Origin: Allacma fusca
Taxonomy: Eukaryota > Arthropoda > Collembola > Symphypleona > Sminthuridae
Direction: 5' to 3'
DNA: 64,000 nucleotides
Assembly (NCBI GenBank): GCA_947179485.1
Contig: OX359248.1
Span: forward strand, 25,925,378-25,989,377
Part shown: positions 49,940-61,850 of the stretch, one piece after another
Numbering within the stretch: position 1 is the first letter of the stretch
Layout: every line of letters starts with the position of its first letter
The notes under the pieces: model-generated
Told to the model about the DNA's origin: nothing
The model's input: the letters and a program-made list of their open reading frames with translations, nothing else
Database searches by the model: none
Position numbers and translations under genes: made by a program

Positions 49940-52457
49940 TCACAGCAAAGCTCTACCGGTGACATTCCCAATGAAGTCCAAGAATGCTGTGGTTCTGGTG
50001 AAACCTACAGGGAAAGCACGTTCACAAGTGTAAGAGCCAAAGGACACGATTCCAAGCTGGAGGAAGTAAGGTCCATCACGCCCTTGTTGCTCAACCACCA
50101 ATGGACCACCGGAATCACCCTAAATAAAATGTGACATTATTCATCAGTTTTGTAACAGTCTTAACGGTTTGAAGAAATAGGAAAATCTATTTTAAAGTAC
50201 TTTGCAAGGTGAGACAGTTCGGGTGGTTTGGACGCAAATTAAGTTTCCAGTGACGATTCCACGGAAGTAATTTCTGCATTGACCGTTAGGCATTACACTC
50301 ACTCCTGCTTGTTGCAATTCCGGAGTAATAGAGGCGGCCTCTGTGTTAACAATTATTTGTTTCAGTTTTATAATTGCATGCACTATTTTTAATATTTATT
50401 ACAAAATAATCATTGCAATTAAAAATTTTACTGTCAGAGTTCTTTCCCCATCCAGTCACACGAACTCTGTCTCCAACGAAGGTTCTTGAAAGAAAGTACT
50501 TGTTTGGCAAGCAGACAGGGCGGATTTCATCTGGAAAATTTCATCACGATCAATAGAACGTACGCCATTGGAGAATGCAATCAGTGCCATCTTTATTACA
50601 AACATTTCTGGCTACAATGCACAACTTACCATTGAACTGCAACCTCTGTGGCAACCGAATGATAGAAATGTCATTAGCAATGGTATTTGGGTTGTATTTA
50701 GGATGCTGGTGAATATCATCATCAGTAACATTAACAATAACGCGGCTTGGCTCAGAAGCTTTCGGGGCCCGGATGTTGTGACTTCCGAAGAGCATAGAAA
50801 TCGTCTTGGCACTTCATAGTAAAAATTTTAAAGTAAGTATTGCTCAAGATAAAAAATCCAGAGGAATTTTAAAATGCTGCATACTACATTGGATTTGATC
50901 ATAATTAAGTACTTGTCTGTGCAGTGAGCTGCTGTGAGAACATGCTGTGCATCAATGATAGAACCGCCACAGAAATGACGACCATCAATAAGCAAAGCAA
51001 CCATCCAGGGATAGCCGTGTTTAGGAGCAGGCGATTGTCCAATGATTTTGCTGTCGAATTCCCAAGGACTGGCTGGAACTTGCACATATTTAACCTCATT
51101 ACCATTACCGGGGGTCAAAATCGGAACATTTGGTGCGTCAGTTGATGAGGCATCCACAGGTTCGATGGGGATTGTGATAGGTCCAGGAGAAGTGGCACTG
51201 GCTTCAGCTTCAAGAACAGGGCTCAGTCCACAGCCATCTTAATAATTCATACATTTTTTAGTTGCAATAACGAAATAGTAAACGTGCACTGTTGATTGAT
51301 TTTACATATATTATTTGTGTACAATTTTACCAGAGTATGGGGAAACTTCAATCAGCTGAGCGGCGACGGGATCTTCAGGAACAACCTAAATTTAGAATTT
51401 ATTAAGGGTCTGCTAGCTTATAATTGCAGGGAGATAACTGTCGATTGTGTAACCCTTTGACATGTTCGCTTACAATGTACTGCATTCTGAATCCACGGAA
51501 GTTGAACAAAGAAGAGGATCTGAATCGAAGACCGAACTTGTTGGCTTCGGATGAAACAGTCATTGGAGTTTTGCCGTTCATATCTCCAGCAACTCTGATT
51601 TTGTTACGTTTGAAAATTGCAATTATTTTACTTTACTTAATGTACTTTTGCTCATGCGGACGTTCTTATAGATCATTCATACCTGTCAACTTTCGAGAAG
51701 TTACCACTCTTGGAAATCATAAGGTAATCGAAGTAGGTGAAGAACCAGGGTTGCGTCACCAAGTCGAAAAACGTTGCTTCAATTCGGGTTCCAGGAATAC
51801 TCTTTAAAATTCAAAGTAAGTTGTAAAAATAGAGCAGTGTGTTTTCTAACATTTAGATTTGTACAAATGCAACGGCAAACGAGGGCAATCGTTTCTCATC
51901 CTTACCTCTAAATACCACTGACATAGTTGACCACCGGGGTAGTTCTCGGGGTAATTGGGACTGGTGATGGTTCCGACTTCTCCCAAGGCAAGATCAGTTT
52001 GGTTAGAAGCACAGGCTATTAAAAAAAACAAAAAGGTGAAATCCCTTTAATTGAATCCTGAAGGAATCCAGAAAACTACCGCACTGATCAACGTTAATAA
52101 ATCACCTGAAGTAGGGTTGTAATTGTTGATGTAGACTTCATTATTTATGATCTTCGGTGGGTTATTTAATGGTGCTGGAATATCAGGCGTTCTGATTTGG
52201 GGGTAAATTGGGACTGCTTCCAAGAAAGCTTCTAGGATTGCAGACTCACCATGACGTACAACTTGACCCTGTGAAATAATATGTATTCAAAACGCTAGCA
52301 AGTTGGATTTAAAACTGACGATCTCATGATACAGTAACAAGTTGTTCAAGTATCATGATCGTGAGGTAAATAATTACGTACAAAAATTATGGAAAGGTTT
52401 ACGTACGGAAGTAACTCCGACAGTTAGAAACACGGTGAAAAAGATTTTGGCTAACAT
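49940..52457 (-). CDS. Secreted CUB-domain trypsin-like serine protease 2 (514 aa)
   Basis: Eleven exons: 52457-52407, 52268-52106, 52015-51906, 51801-51683, 51594-51474, 51385-51331, 51237-50913, 50811-50630, 50530-50432, 50340-50201, 50119-49940; all in phase. The signal peptide MLAKIFFTVFLTVGVTS precedes a 54-residue pro-region, a CUB domain (LGEVGTITSPNYPENYPGG...CQWYLE...NFRGFRMQYI) and a linker. The catalytic domain follows, with LTAAHC, NDISIIRLP and GDSGGP. Its linker is Ala/Pro/Thr-rich but lacks the TTTE repeats of protease 1. The exon lengths equal those of protease 1 in six exons outside the pro-region and linker, so the pair arose by tandem duplication. It is probably activated by cleavage ahead of IIGQSPAPKHG. 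Confidence 0.93.
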
Positions 52458-53150
52458 CTCGAATAGTTGACTACCGCTGCCTTGTTCCAACTGAGAGGCA
52501 ATTAACGCTATTGAATCAAATTTATAGCGTCTAAAACATGCACGGGTCTCAACTGCTGTTATACTTCTCCAAGAATCTTCTTGATGGTTCTGTTTTTTCA
52601 ACAAAAATATATATACTCATTTCACCTCTAGAGATTTTTGCTTGCAGCATGTATATATAGAAATTATGGAAAACCCTCATTAATTACAATACAATTGTCA
52701 TTACGGAATGCGTAATCACCAAAAAAACTAGCCAAGTCTGCAACCATCCTAAATTAATATGCTTCATAATGATATCCCTGGAATAATTCTACTCCATCCC
52801 ATCCCATATTTGAATAAAATGACAAGTGTTCCTGCAAAGTTTATTGTCCTCTTGGATACATTGAACCACCTACATTCATATATTGTACAGGTTACGAAAA
52901 ATAGTATCATATGTATGCACTGTCGGGTAAGTTGATCAAAATTGAGTACAAGAGATTTTTTATTCAGAAATTCCCGGGTCATGTTTAATTTAGATTTGTT
53001 GAGTACTAATTACTGTAATTATTTATACAATAATTTCCAACGTTTATATAATAATAATTGTTTTCAAACATCAGTACTGAATATAATTTTGTAGAGGTTC
53101 TATGGCTTAAATTCTCTTTGGTTTAGGGAGCGCAGGGATGACTCAATTTT
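52458..53150. other. Intergenic
   Basis: Promoter side of protease 2 and 3' flank of the MSP-domain gene. Nothing else recognised. Confidence 0.4.
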
Positions 53151-56100
53151 TCAGTAATCGCTAATTGAGGAGGAGAAACGATGAATGGCTGCAGCCAAGA
53201 TTCCGAGAATGATGGTACAAATGCAAATGTCAGCAACGCCTTGTTTTTGTGGGTGTCCCCGAACCTGTTGAACTCTTTTTACAACAATCCCATCACCATA
53301 GGATGTTGATGCATTGACTATTTTATCTTTATTCATTGCTTCGAATCGGGAGTCGCTTGGATTTCGTATTCGAATTCGGCCAACCAAAGCCTTTTGAATT
53401 TGGCTTGGAGGGGTTTCCTGAGAATTTTTATGTAATTGACTGATTTAAAAAGCTTTTTAATCAGCGTGCCTTAAAAATTCTTATGAAATGTATACATCCA
53501 TATACTAATGTCATAAGTTTGAACGTTTGAAGTGTACTTAAGATTGAATTACTTTCCAAAGCAAGCGTTGCTCGTTTGGTGCAACGACGTCTGGAGGAGC
53601 TATTATTGTCTCAACTTGAAACTGATCTGGTTCGAATTTGATAAACATTTTGGGAACTGATGATGCAATAGTTAAAGCCACGGTTTGATTTTTTTCGAGA
53701 ATTCCAGTGGAAGGGATTATTTGGTAGCGTCCCGGAATGAAAGAAGTTACCTACAAAATTACAGTCATGCATTTTAATAATTATTGTAGTTACTCAAAAG
53801 AAATTTTAGGTGCACTAAATGCAAAAATATTATTAATCGAGAGATAAAAATATCCCGCGTAGGTGTAGGCATACTCGATAGCAGATGTGGGATGTAGAAT
53901 TATTCTGAATTCTAAGAAATCCTTCCAAATGAGAGCCCACGCTGTACATTGATACGGTACTATCGATGACAAGGTGACTAAAATGGAGCTAAGTGCGTAC
54001 AAAAGAAGGACCCATTTCCAATTTGTAATTTAAAGTCCAATTTAAGTATGAAAACATGTTCAATTATAATCATGAGGTTACCGGCGAAATCCGTAATAAT
54101 TTCATGAAAGAAAAGGTGAAAATTACTGGAAGCATGTCCTGACTTGACTGTCTTCTCAGACAAACCGAAGCGCCATTGCTATCTATTTGTTTGGAGCTTG
54201 GAGGTAATAAATCTGGATTGAAGTAAACTGCCTTGCGTTTTTTCCCCTCCGATGTATTATCATAATCTTTGGAGGTTTTCATTCGACAGGATAGACAGGG
54301 TGACTGCATGCTCCCGTAACCATGCATCAACATTGTTGCGGATGATGGATTTGACAGTTTCTCGTTCACTCTTGACGTCCGTGTTTGTGTGGGAGCTTCT
54401 GTTGGCTTAGAGGATTTACTCCTCTGTTTTGATCTCGTTCCTTCATTCGAAGGGTTATTAATAGTATGAGGACGAGTACGGGATTTATCCATTCGTTTGG
54501 TTGGTTCCCCAAACACAGTGTTTTTATCAGGATCTTGTGCCCTGGTTGTATTATATACTTTCTGTGACCTCGAACGAGGAGGAAGTTCACTGACTTGAAC
54601 TCCTTCACTGCAATCTAAAGTTACGGGATTCCTTTCTTTATTTGGCTTGTCCGTAAATGACCGCTGCAGAGCCTCACATTGTGACAGGAGTCTAGCGACC
54701 TGTAATGACATGGAGCTCACTGCAAAGGGCATACCTTCGGATGTTCGCAATGAAATTGTACTGGAATTCTCTGAAGGGAGGGCCTCCGAGGGGGATTTTA
54801 AAATAGTCGAGTTATTTTGTTTTTGCTTTTGAGAGTTCAGGGATCTTGGTGGCATTATGTCCTCCACGCGTGCAGATTCTACTCTTTGAATAACATCATT
54901 ACTAATAGCGGAAGTGGTTTCCACTTTTTCAGATCTTCCATCATTCAAATCATTTATTGCATTTTCGGCAGAGCTCATAATATTATAAGATGTGGAAGCA
55001 GAGCAAGTTTTAATCCTGTTGGTTGTGCATATAGTAATCTCTGTGGTTCGTCCGTCATCATCTTGAACCGTGCTTGGAAGTATACACTTAGTACAATTAG
55101 TAGCAGCATTTTCTTTAACTTCCTCGACTGAATTGGCATCCATTACTTGGAAATGCTTGTCTGCATTTGAAACTAAGCCATTATCACGTCTGTAAATAGC
55201 ATTACATTCCACATTAGTGTCGACAGCAGTCTGTGAATGCTCTTCTGGAGCTGTAGCTTCAAGCTTAGGTTCACAAAGACCAATTACTTCATTTGTAGAT
55301 GTCACGTATGTCTTGTCATTTGCATTATTAGGACTGTCGTCAACTTCCTGGCTACTTGGAGGATTTATTATTGTGGCGCCCTCTGCCTTGTTGACTATTA
55401 CCCAATCGTCTTCCAGAACTTCCCTCAGACGTTCTTCGTCACAATCTGCACTCTCATTATTACCCAATCGTGTCAGACTGTTAGTCTCCAACTGCATATT
55501 TTTAATACTTGAAGAGGACGGGTACATATTGCACAATTTTTCCATTGTTTTTGAAACGACTTCCTCTGAGCTCTGCAGTGTTGGAGTTTTTATATTTGCG
55601 ATTCCACTTTCTTTCACTAGCGAAGATTTTTGATACTCGAGATATGCATAAATGTCATTGACAGAGTCTGGGACGTGGAAGAAATGACAATTATTTAAAA
55701 GCTCGATGGCCTCTAAATCTGATGAGTCTGAAGATTCCATTAACGAAGGAGACTTGGTTTCAATGATGCCGATTTTTATGGAAGAAGTGACTTTTTCTAA
55801 CGATTTGCTTTCCCTATCCGCTGAAGAATTGTTTTCCACACCTGGCGACCCGATACTGTGTGTTTTCATTGTGTATGAGTAACGGGAGGTATTCTTAGTA
55901 GAAATGTAATGTGAGCTGTTTGTTGTGAAAAATGAGTCATCTTCTCGTTCCTTTTGGACGTAGCCTGCTGATTTAGGCAATTTTTCTTGGATATTGGACT
56001 CTTGCTTGGTGCAATCGATATTAATTTGTCCCTCTTGATGAAAATAACAATTTTCGACTGCATTCAAATCTGATCCCTCAGGAATCATTTCCACTGCGCT

Positions 56101-56775
56101 CCCTTCCCTATTATTGGCTTCATTTTCATTTATTTTGGTTTGGACGGAAGAATTCAACGTGCACGATGGCGATTTGGAGCCCTCACAAGTTGGAAGTATC
56201 GGGTGGTCAGTAGATTGGGGCAATGATAGTAGAGCCGACTCTTTTGAATGTTTTTGACTTTTTGACTCTGGTGATGTATTTGTACTTTCAGATGCGTCAC
56301 CTGCAAAGGTTCTCTGACGGGAAAGTTTTAGTGAAAGTGTACCTTGACCAGGCTTTGATTCCTTTCGTTGAGAAGTTATGCTTGGCTGTCTCAATTCAGG
56401 TTTTGCCTTTACTTGAGTTCTAGCCCGTTGTTGCACGTATGATATTTGAGACCTGGCTGGTTCTCTTATTTTGCAAGTGGTGTTGTTGTTGCACCTTACG
56501 GGCAAAAAGGATTTTTGAGGTATGGATTTCTCGGGGATCCTTTCATTAGATTTAATTACGTCTTCTTTCCGCTGGTCAAGGGAAGGAAGTTTATTCCCTG
56601 AAAAAGTGCCTGTCCTGGATCTTATCGGTACATTTTGGCTGGCTAGTTTAGGATTAGTAGGAGCCACGGTACAACCTATTATGGAATTTCTGGGAATGAC
56701 GGTCCGAAAAATCGGTAACCTTGAAGGCTTTTTTTCTGACACTGATGAAGGATTTTGTAAACTTCGGTTCGCCAT
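53151..56775 (-). CDS. Tail-anchored MSP-domain protein with long disordered N-terminus (1075 aa)
   Basis: Exons 56775-54127 (883 codons), 53988-53875, 53750-53553 and 53417-53151, all phase 0. Exon 1 encodes a Ser/Thr/Asn/Glu-rich, low-hydrophobicity region with many basic and SP sites (MANRSLQNPSSVSEKKPSRL). Exons 2-3 encode a major sperm protein (VAP/MOSPD) fold: FLRIQNNSTSHICYR|VTSF, then IPGRYQIIPSTGIL, and FQVETIIAPPD...RLLWK. The last exon ends with a hydrophobic tail segment (ICICTIILGILAAAIHRF) ten residues from the C-terminus, as in ER tail-anchored VAP proteins. The basic KTT of VAP that contacts FFAT ligands is not evident. The protein probably acts at ER membranes with a large cytosolic extension. 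The exon 1/2 junction rests on splice signals and phase only. Confidence 0.83.
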
Positions 56776-59432
56776 GTCCTTGCTATTGATTATAAGTGAG
56801 TTTCCTTGTAAAAGAATGGTAGATTCATACAGATCACAGAGTTATAAAAGTTTCTCTTGTCATGCATTCCTATCTTCCTACATATTCCTGATATTCGCAT
56901 TTGCAATAAAAAATTTCGTTGAGATCCAACTCCGAGGTTGTAGAATATGTAAAACAAGATCATCTACAAATAATAGTACGTTGAATGGCTCAAAATTATT
57001 ATACCACTGACTGAAATAGCAAAAAATATTGTTTATAGATTTTAATACTGTATGTGAAGTGTGAATCTGTGAATGTTACTGTAATTCAGACACTAGATTA
57101 ACTATAGAGGCGAGGCAGGAGCTACATCATTATTATTTCGTTGTATATGGAAAGTAGAATGACTGGGATCAGAAAGAACAAGAAGTTATTGTAAAATAGT
57201 GAAATTCAGCATGGGCATTGAGCATGGCGCTTAACTGACTCAAGTCAAGTTCGTGTGATTGCCTCAATGTGAGTTTGAATAATTTTGTGGATATTTTTAT
57301 ATTGTAAATTATTTTAAATGCCGAAAAATTATTTTTAGCAAAAAATTATTGTTTTCAGCAAAAAATTAGAGAAAATGTTAGATTGCAATATCCATGGATT
57401 CTTCCTCCAAACTTTGTGAAAGCCGATGAACATATTTGCAGGTGAAGAGACCAAATGGTTGAGATGCATTTTAGATTAAAAGTAAAACTATCTACATGCA
57501 AAATAGCACTTAATGCAAATTCACTTCACTAAATGCAAAATGGACTAATTGTAAGTACAATTTTTCCTGAAAGTAAAATAGACAGCCTGCACGATGTCTT
57601 TCCCTGTAGTATGCACTTGTAACGTTTGTCTTGTTTTTTTTACAGCAGTGGAAATTGCATGCAGTCCATTTTATGCATGTACCACTTGTATCAAGCCAGG
57701 GCAGTGAGAAGCCCGACACGATCTTTACATCAGAGTGGATTTTGGTCTGTGCAACTATATCTAAGTATAAGTATCACTTTTTTCATGTTTATAAAATGTT
57801 GAAAATTCAACGACACTACAAATAATGAAGTTTATTTTTACTTCAGCTCAGTATGTTAATGGCTGTAGATTTTATTGCAACATTTTTAGCAGTGACTAGC
57901 GGAGATACATATATATACATAATTATACATACATACACATATATATGTACGTATGGATTTACAACGAAAAAATGCAACTAACAGTTTTAGTATCTATCAC
58001 ATATGCCAGACTCGCCAGCTTAATTTTTACTACGACATTAGAATATAATAAAATTACAGATGTACATATAAGTACGTACAAAGACGACCTGACAGTGAGC
58101 CATTTCATCGTAGAGTGTGGCTTTCTACATAATCGTCAACTGACGGAACGTACTGATGCTAACAACAATAATATACCCTAAAAACTATATAACTATCTAC
58201 ATAATGTTTACAGTAAACCGTCAAAATTTCAACGATTATATTCTTAACAGTGGGATTGTAAACCTGTAATGTCTCACATATCCATATCTTATTGTACGTT
58301 TTACAAGGACGCATAGAGACAGAGTGTAGATAGGCTGAAAATAGGGGTGTAATGCACACAATTCTTCAAGAGCTGAAATCCAGGTAAGGATAACATAGGT
58401 TTATTGATATTGCACAGCTACATATGTACATGTGAGGTACTCAAGCTACATTTCTAAGTTTATGGAGTCTCTTCAAAAATCTGTTCAACAAAAATGAATT
58501 CACACTGTAGTGCATGCGACAATAAAGGGACAACATTACAGCCTCAAGCCCCACACAGCTCGCAAAACCATGCTTCTTTAAAAGTCCACATTTTCTTTAA
58601 ATCTTCTGCCTCAAATATACGCACACCATAAAATTAACCTACGGGACAAATTACAGCTTGTTTTTGGCATGGACAAAGTATGTTATCATAAAATGAGTAG
58701 AGGGTAACTCTACTTCATCCACAATTTTTAATTTGTATATGACTCCAATACACAAATCATAAAACTACACACTATTATATAGATACAGATAATAGATACA
58801 CTTCATACAGTTTTTACCCTTGGAATAATTATTCTTTTCAGTATTTTTGTTTGCCCCAAATTTAATAACCAAGGTGTTAATATCTATTAATCGGGAAATG
58901 TGTTAATATGCTTTAGGAACAAGATGTCAGCAACTGTTCTCTGACACGCTCTGTGGACTTCACAAACAAAAACAAATTAGGGAAATATCAACAAGAAGAG
59001 GAACATATGACCACAAAGCCTCAAAGTCTTATAATCCCAGAGTAATTATCATTACAAGGGGACAGGAGGAGTTGAATTAATTTAACATATATATATTTCG
59101 GCCTGTAATTGGGGAAGTATTATGTGATGGTGTGATAACGGAAGAAGTCCCGCATCCACTGACGAGCAAGAATGTGACAGGGATTATAATTTTTGTCGGC
59201 TGCTGTAGATATAGAATTATAATAGAATAGAGAGATATACATATATAGACAGAAAAGCGCATCATACCAAATCAGTTTCTTAATCTTTTTAAAAGTCCTG
59301 CGTGTATCTATGTATATATATTCCTACATATGTAATTACACGTGAATGGTTATACCTGTACATATGTAATTTTGCGATTGCAATTCCTGTCGGAATGTGG
59401 AAATTGGTGTCAATTTTTTCCCCGTGGATCTC
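56776..59432. other. Gene-free stretch with decayed MITE
   Basis: Bases about 57438-57680 resemble the 11746-12081 MITE family in degenerate form (GGTGAAGAGACCAAATGG... CTACATGCAAAAT...CTGAAAGTAAAATAGAC, and an opposing CATGCAGTCCATTTTATGCATG). An AT/ACAT-rich microsatellite lies at 57905-57955. No CDS is supported. Confidence 0.45.
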
Positions 59433-60827
59433 TCAGTAGTCATTACTACTTGATGATGATTGGGCTGGCAACAACGGCAGCCGTGCGGGGAGACGGTGAT
59501 GCGGACTGTGTTGACCATCGACAAATCGTTGGAAAACGAAATCCAATGGGTAGCGGTGGTGGTAGAGACTAGACAACTTGGTAGTTGAGTCTCTGGTCAC
59601 AGAAGCTTCGTCATGACATGTGTCGTCCATCGTACACGTCTCTGTTAATCAGTCAACCAAATCCGTCAATGCACTCAGCAAAACTTTACACGGGATGTAT
59701 AACTACTGTATTTTTCTGTATGCTCTTGTCTGAAATGTTGTTATACCACAATGTCTTCTACATTTCCCTCCCTTACATGTACCTGTCTCACTAGGAGTCA
59801 AAAGATAAACACTTGCTACTATATATATGTACAGGAATGCATTCGCAAAAACTGTATGATTTCAACTTGTCGGGCAAAACTAACAGAGAAATAGCTTATG
59901 AACGTCGTGTATGCTCTGACATTATTTCTTAACCTTATTTATTCCCATAGTGAACGGGCATAGTATGAGAAGGCAGATTCTTCACAAAAACTAAAGAGGT
60001 TCAATGTGGATGTGTTACATCCAAGTACTGCTCGACAGTCTCGGAGCAGATGGTTTTGCAATAAAAACCCTGATATTTAAGAATCACTTTCATACAATTA
60101 CAATGGAAATGTAAAAAGCATTTGTTTAGTCATTAATCTACCATTGACTAAAAACTATTGAAGAGAGCACTAGGTGATTTGACTATATCTACTTCTCTCA
60201 TAAAAAGGAGAGGGAGATTTTCTAAATAAAATTTATGCTCATTTCATGAATGTCAAGTTTCGCAAGGTTTGCTCCTCATGATGTTTTTGTTCAAACTTGT
60301 ATGTACCTGGTTCTTAACAATTAAATGTGAAATGAATTTTTACCGGAATTACAGCAGATGTTTTCAGCTCCACACTGACCACCACTGATGTCACCATTTG
60401 GACCAGCACAAGACGCCCCTGGGTTCTGACAAAGGGTTGTGTACCGATTCTCCAGTTGGCAGGAGTAAGTCTCAGGGGTGGCTATTAAGCAGCCAAGTTC
60501 AGGTGAGCAGCAAATGGAAGGACCGTAGCATCTTCCCCCGGAGCCTGGAGGGCCGCATTGCTCACACTGCAAAATTAATTATTATAGATAAAAACTTCTT
60601 CTAAGTAAGATTTGAGATTTATATAATTAGATGTACATTTTTTTTACTTTTTTTCTACTACTATTTAGTCCCTAGCACCTAAAAGTAATTAAGGGAGAAC
60701 GAACCTGACGAATCTTCTTCTCACTTCCAGACCTCTTCCCACCCGGTGGACAATTTGTAATGAAACATCCCGTCACGACAGATAGTGTTATCAGAAATGT
60801 ACAAATTCCGGAGTTAAAATTAATCAT
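59433..60827 (-). CDS. Inotocin (oxytocin/vasopressin-like) and neurophysin precursor (184 aa)
   Basis: Exons 60827-60705, 60566-60344 and 59641-59433; the phases close. A 20-residue signal peptide ending SVVTG leads directly to the nonapeptide CFITNCPPG, followed by the amidation and dibasic cleavage signal GKR. Neurophysin follows, with 14 cysteines (CEQC...GRCYGPSICC...GCLIATP...CGAENICCNSETC...DDTC); the exon 2/3 junction falls inside CCNS|E, near the end of the domain. A tail of about 56 residues after the last cysteine, ending SSSSSNDY, resembles copeptin in position. The hormone is a secreted cyclic nonapeptide acting on a GPCR, implicated in water balance and reproduction in arthropods. 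CFITNCPPG matches the Daphnia form. Confidence 0.96.
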
Positions 60828-61580
60828 TTAGATATTCCTATTTCCTATTTACCTGACTATAAAAACAATTTTTATTATAGTATATGGATACTATTAGTTT
60901 CGGGTGATGCTCGGTGAGGATCTTTGGGATTTAAAGCTGGATCAAATTTTTGAAATTTTCTACGTTGTAATTTATAAAAATAAACTGGGGAATTCTTCTG
61001 AAATTTGTACTATAGATAGACAAGGATTTTGAAAAATGTATGAGGAAGAGAGGGGTTTACAGTGACTGTCCACAACTACCAGGAGAAATGGAACCGTTAC
61101 GGAGGAAGATCCAAAGAGTTGTCTTGACTCTCCAGAGCTCACCCCGACTTTTGTAGTCGGAAACTCCAGAGAACGCCGCCCCCTCAAAAAAAAATTGTTT
61201 CCGCCACTATCACAAATCATGGGGAGTTTTGCGTAGGCTTTGACTTCTAAAACTTAAGTACATATTACTTGTGTAGATACATATACATAGATGTACATAT
61301 CCACCTGGATCCCTTCAATGACACCTACGTGGCTTAAAATATTATATTTTAGATGTAATGGCGAAAACCCGACTGTGAATTTAATCTAGTATAAATTTTA
61401 TTGATGGCACTTTGTCAACAAGGAACTAGAAAAGGACTAGCTCATAATACTTCCTTAATTTGCGTACAGCTACTTCAAATTACTTGACTGCATGAGCTTC
61501 AATGCGCTTCCGGAATTTGAAAGCCGATTGTTACCCTCAAAAACCAGCATTAAATCTATGGAGCTTGCAGTGATCATCTT

Positions 61581-61850
61581 TTAAAACAATATTAAATAAA
61601 TTATGTTTGGATTCATTTCATCATCTGAGAATCTATTCTGCGAGATGCTGCTGGGACAGTTCATTGTTTTCTTTAAGGAAGGTAACGTCAAAGAAGTAAA
61701 ATTTCTTTGCTTAAAAGATCAATTATTTGACCGTGAACTTACTTGTTGAGAGCATTTGGTCAAGCTGTCAAAAATGAATGGAATAAGTTCATCACACTCA
61801 CTATAAGTAAATAAGCACACAAACATTAAAATTGCGTAAGGATGCTTCAT
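61581..61850 (-). CDS. Possible small secreted protein (weak model)
   Basis: Exon 61850-61743 encodes MKHPYAILMFVCLFTYS, which looks like a signal peptide, then a short Cys-containing segment ending at a GTAAGT donor. A phase-matching exon after TTAAAG (61670-61581) adds 29 residues and a stop. The hydrophobic end (NIIYLILF) is unusual for a secreted peptide, so exon 1 may instead belong to a longer gene. No family recognised. Confidence 0.3.

Noticed and set aside
53790-54002. 70-aa ORF overlapping the MSP gene
   Set aside because: It is another frame of MSP exon 2 (53988-53875) and its flanking introns; the frame ending in ICYR joins correctly to the next exon.
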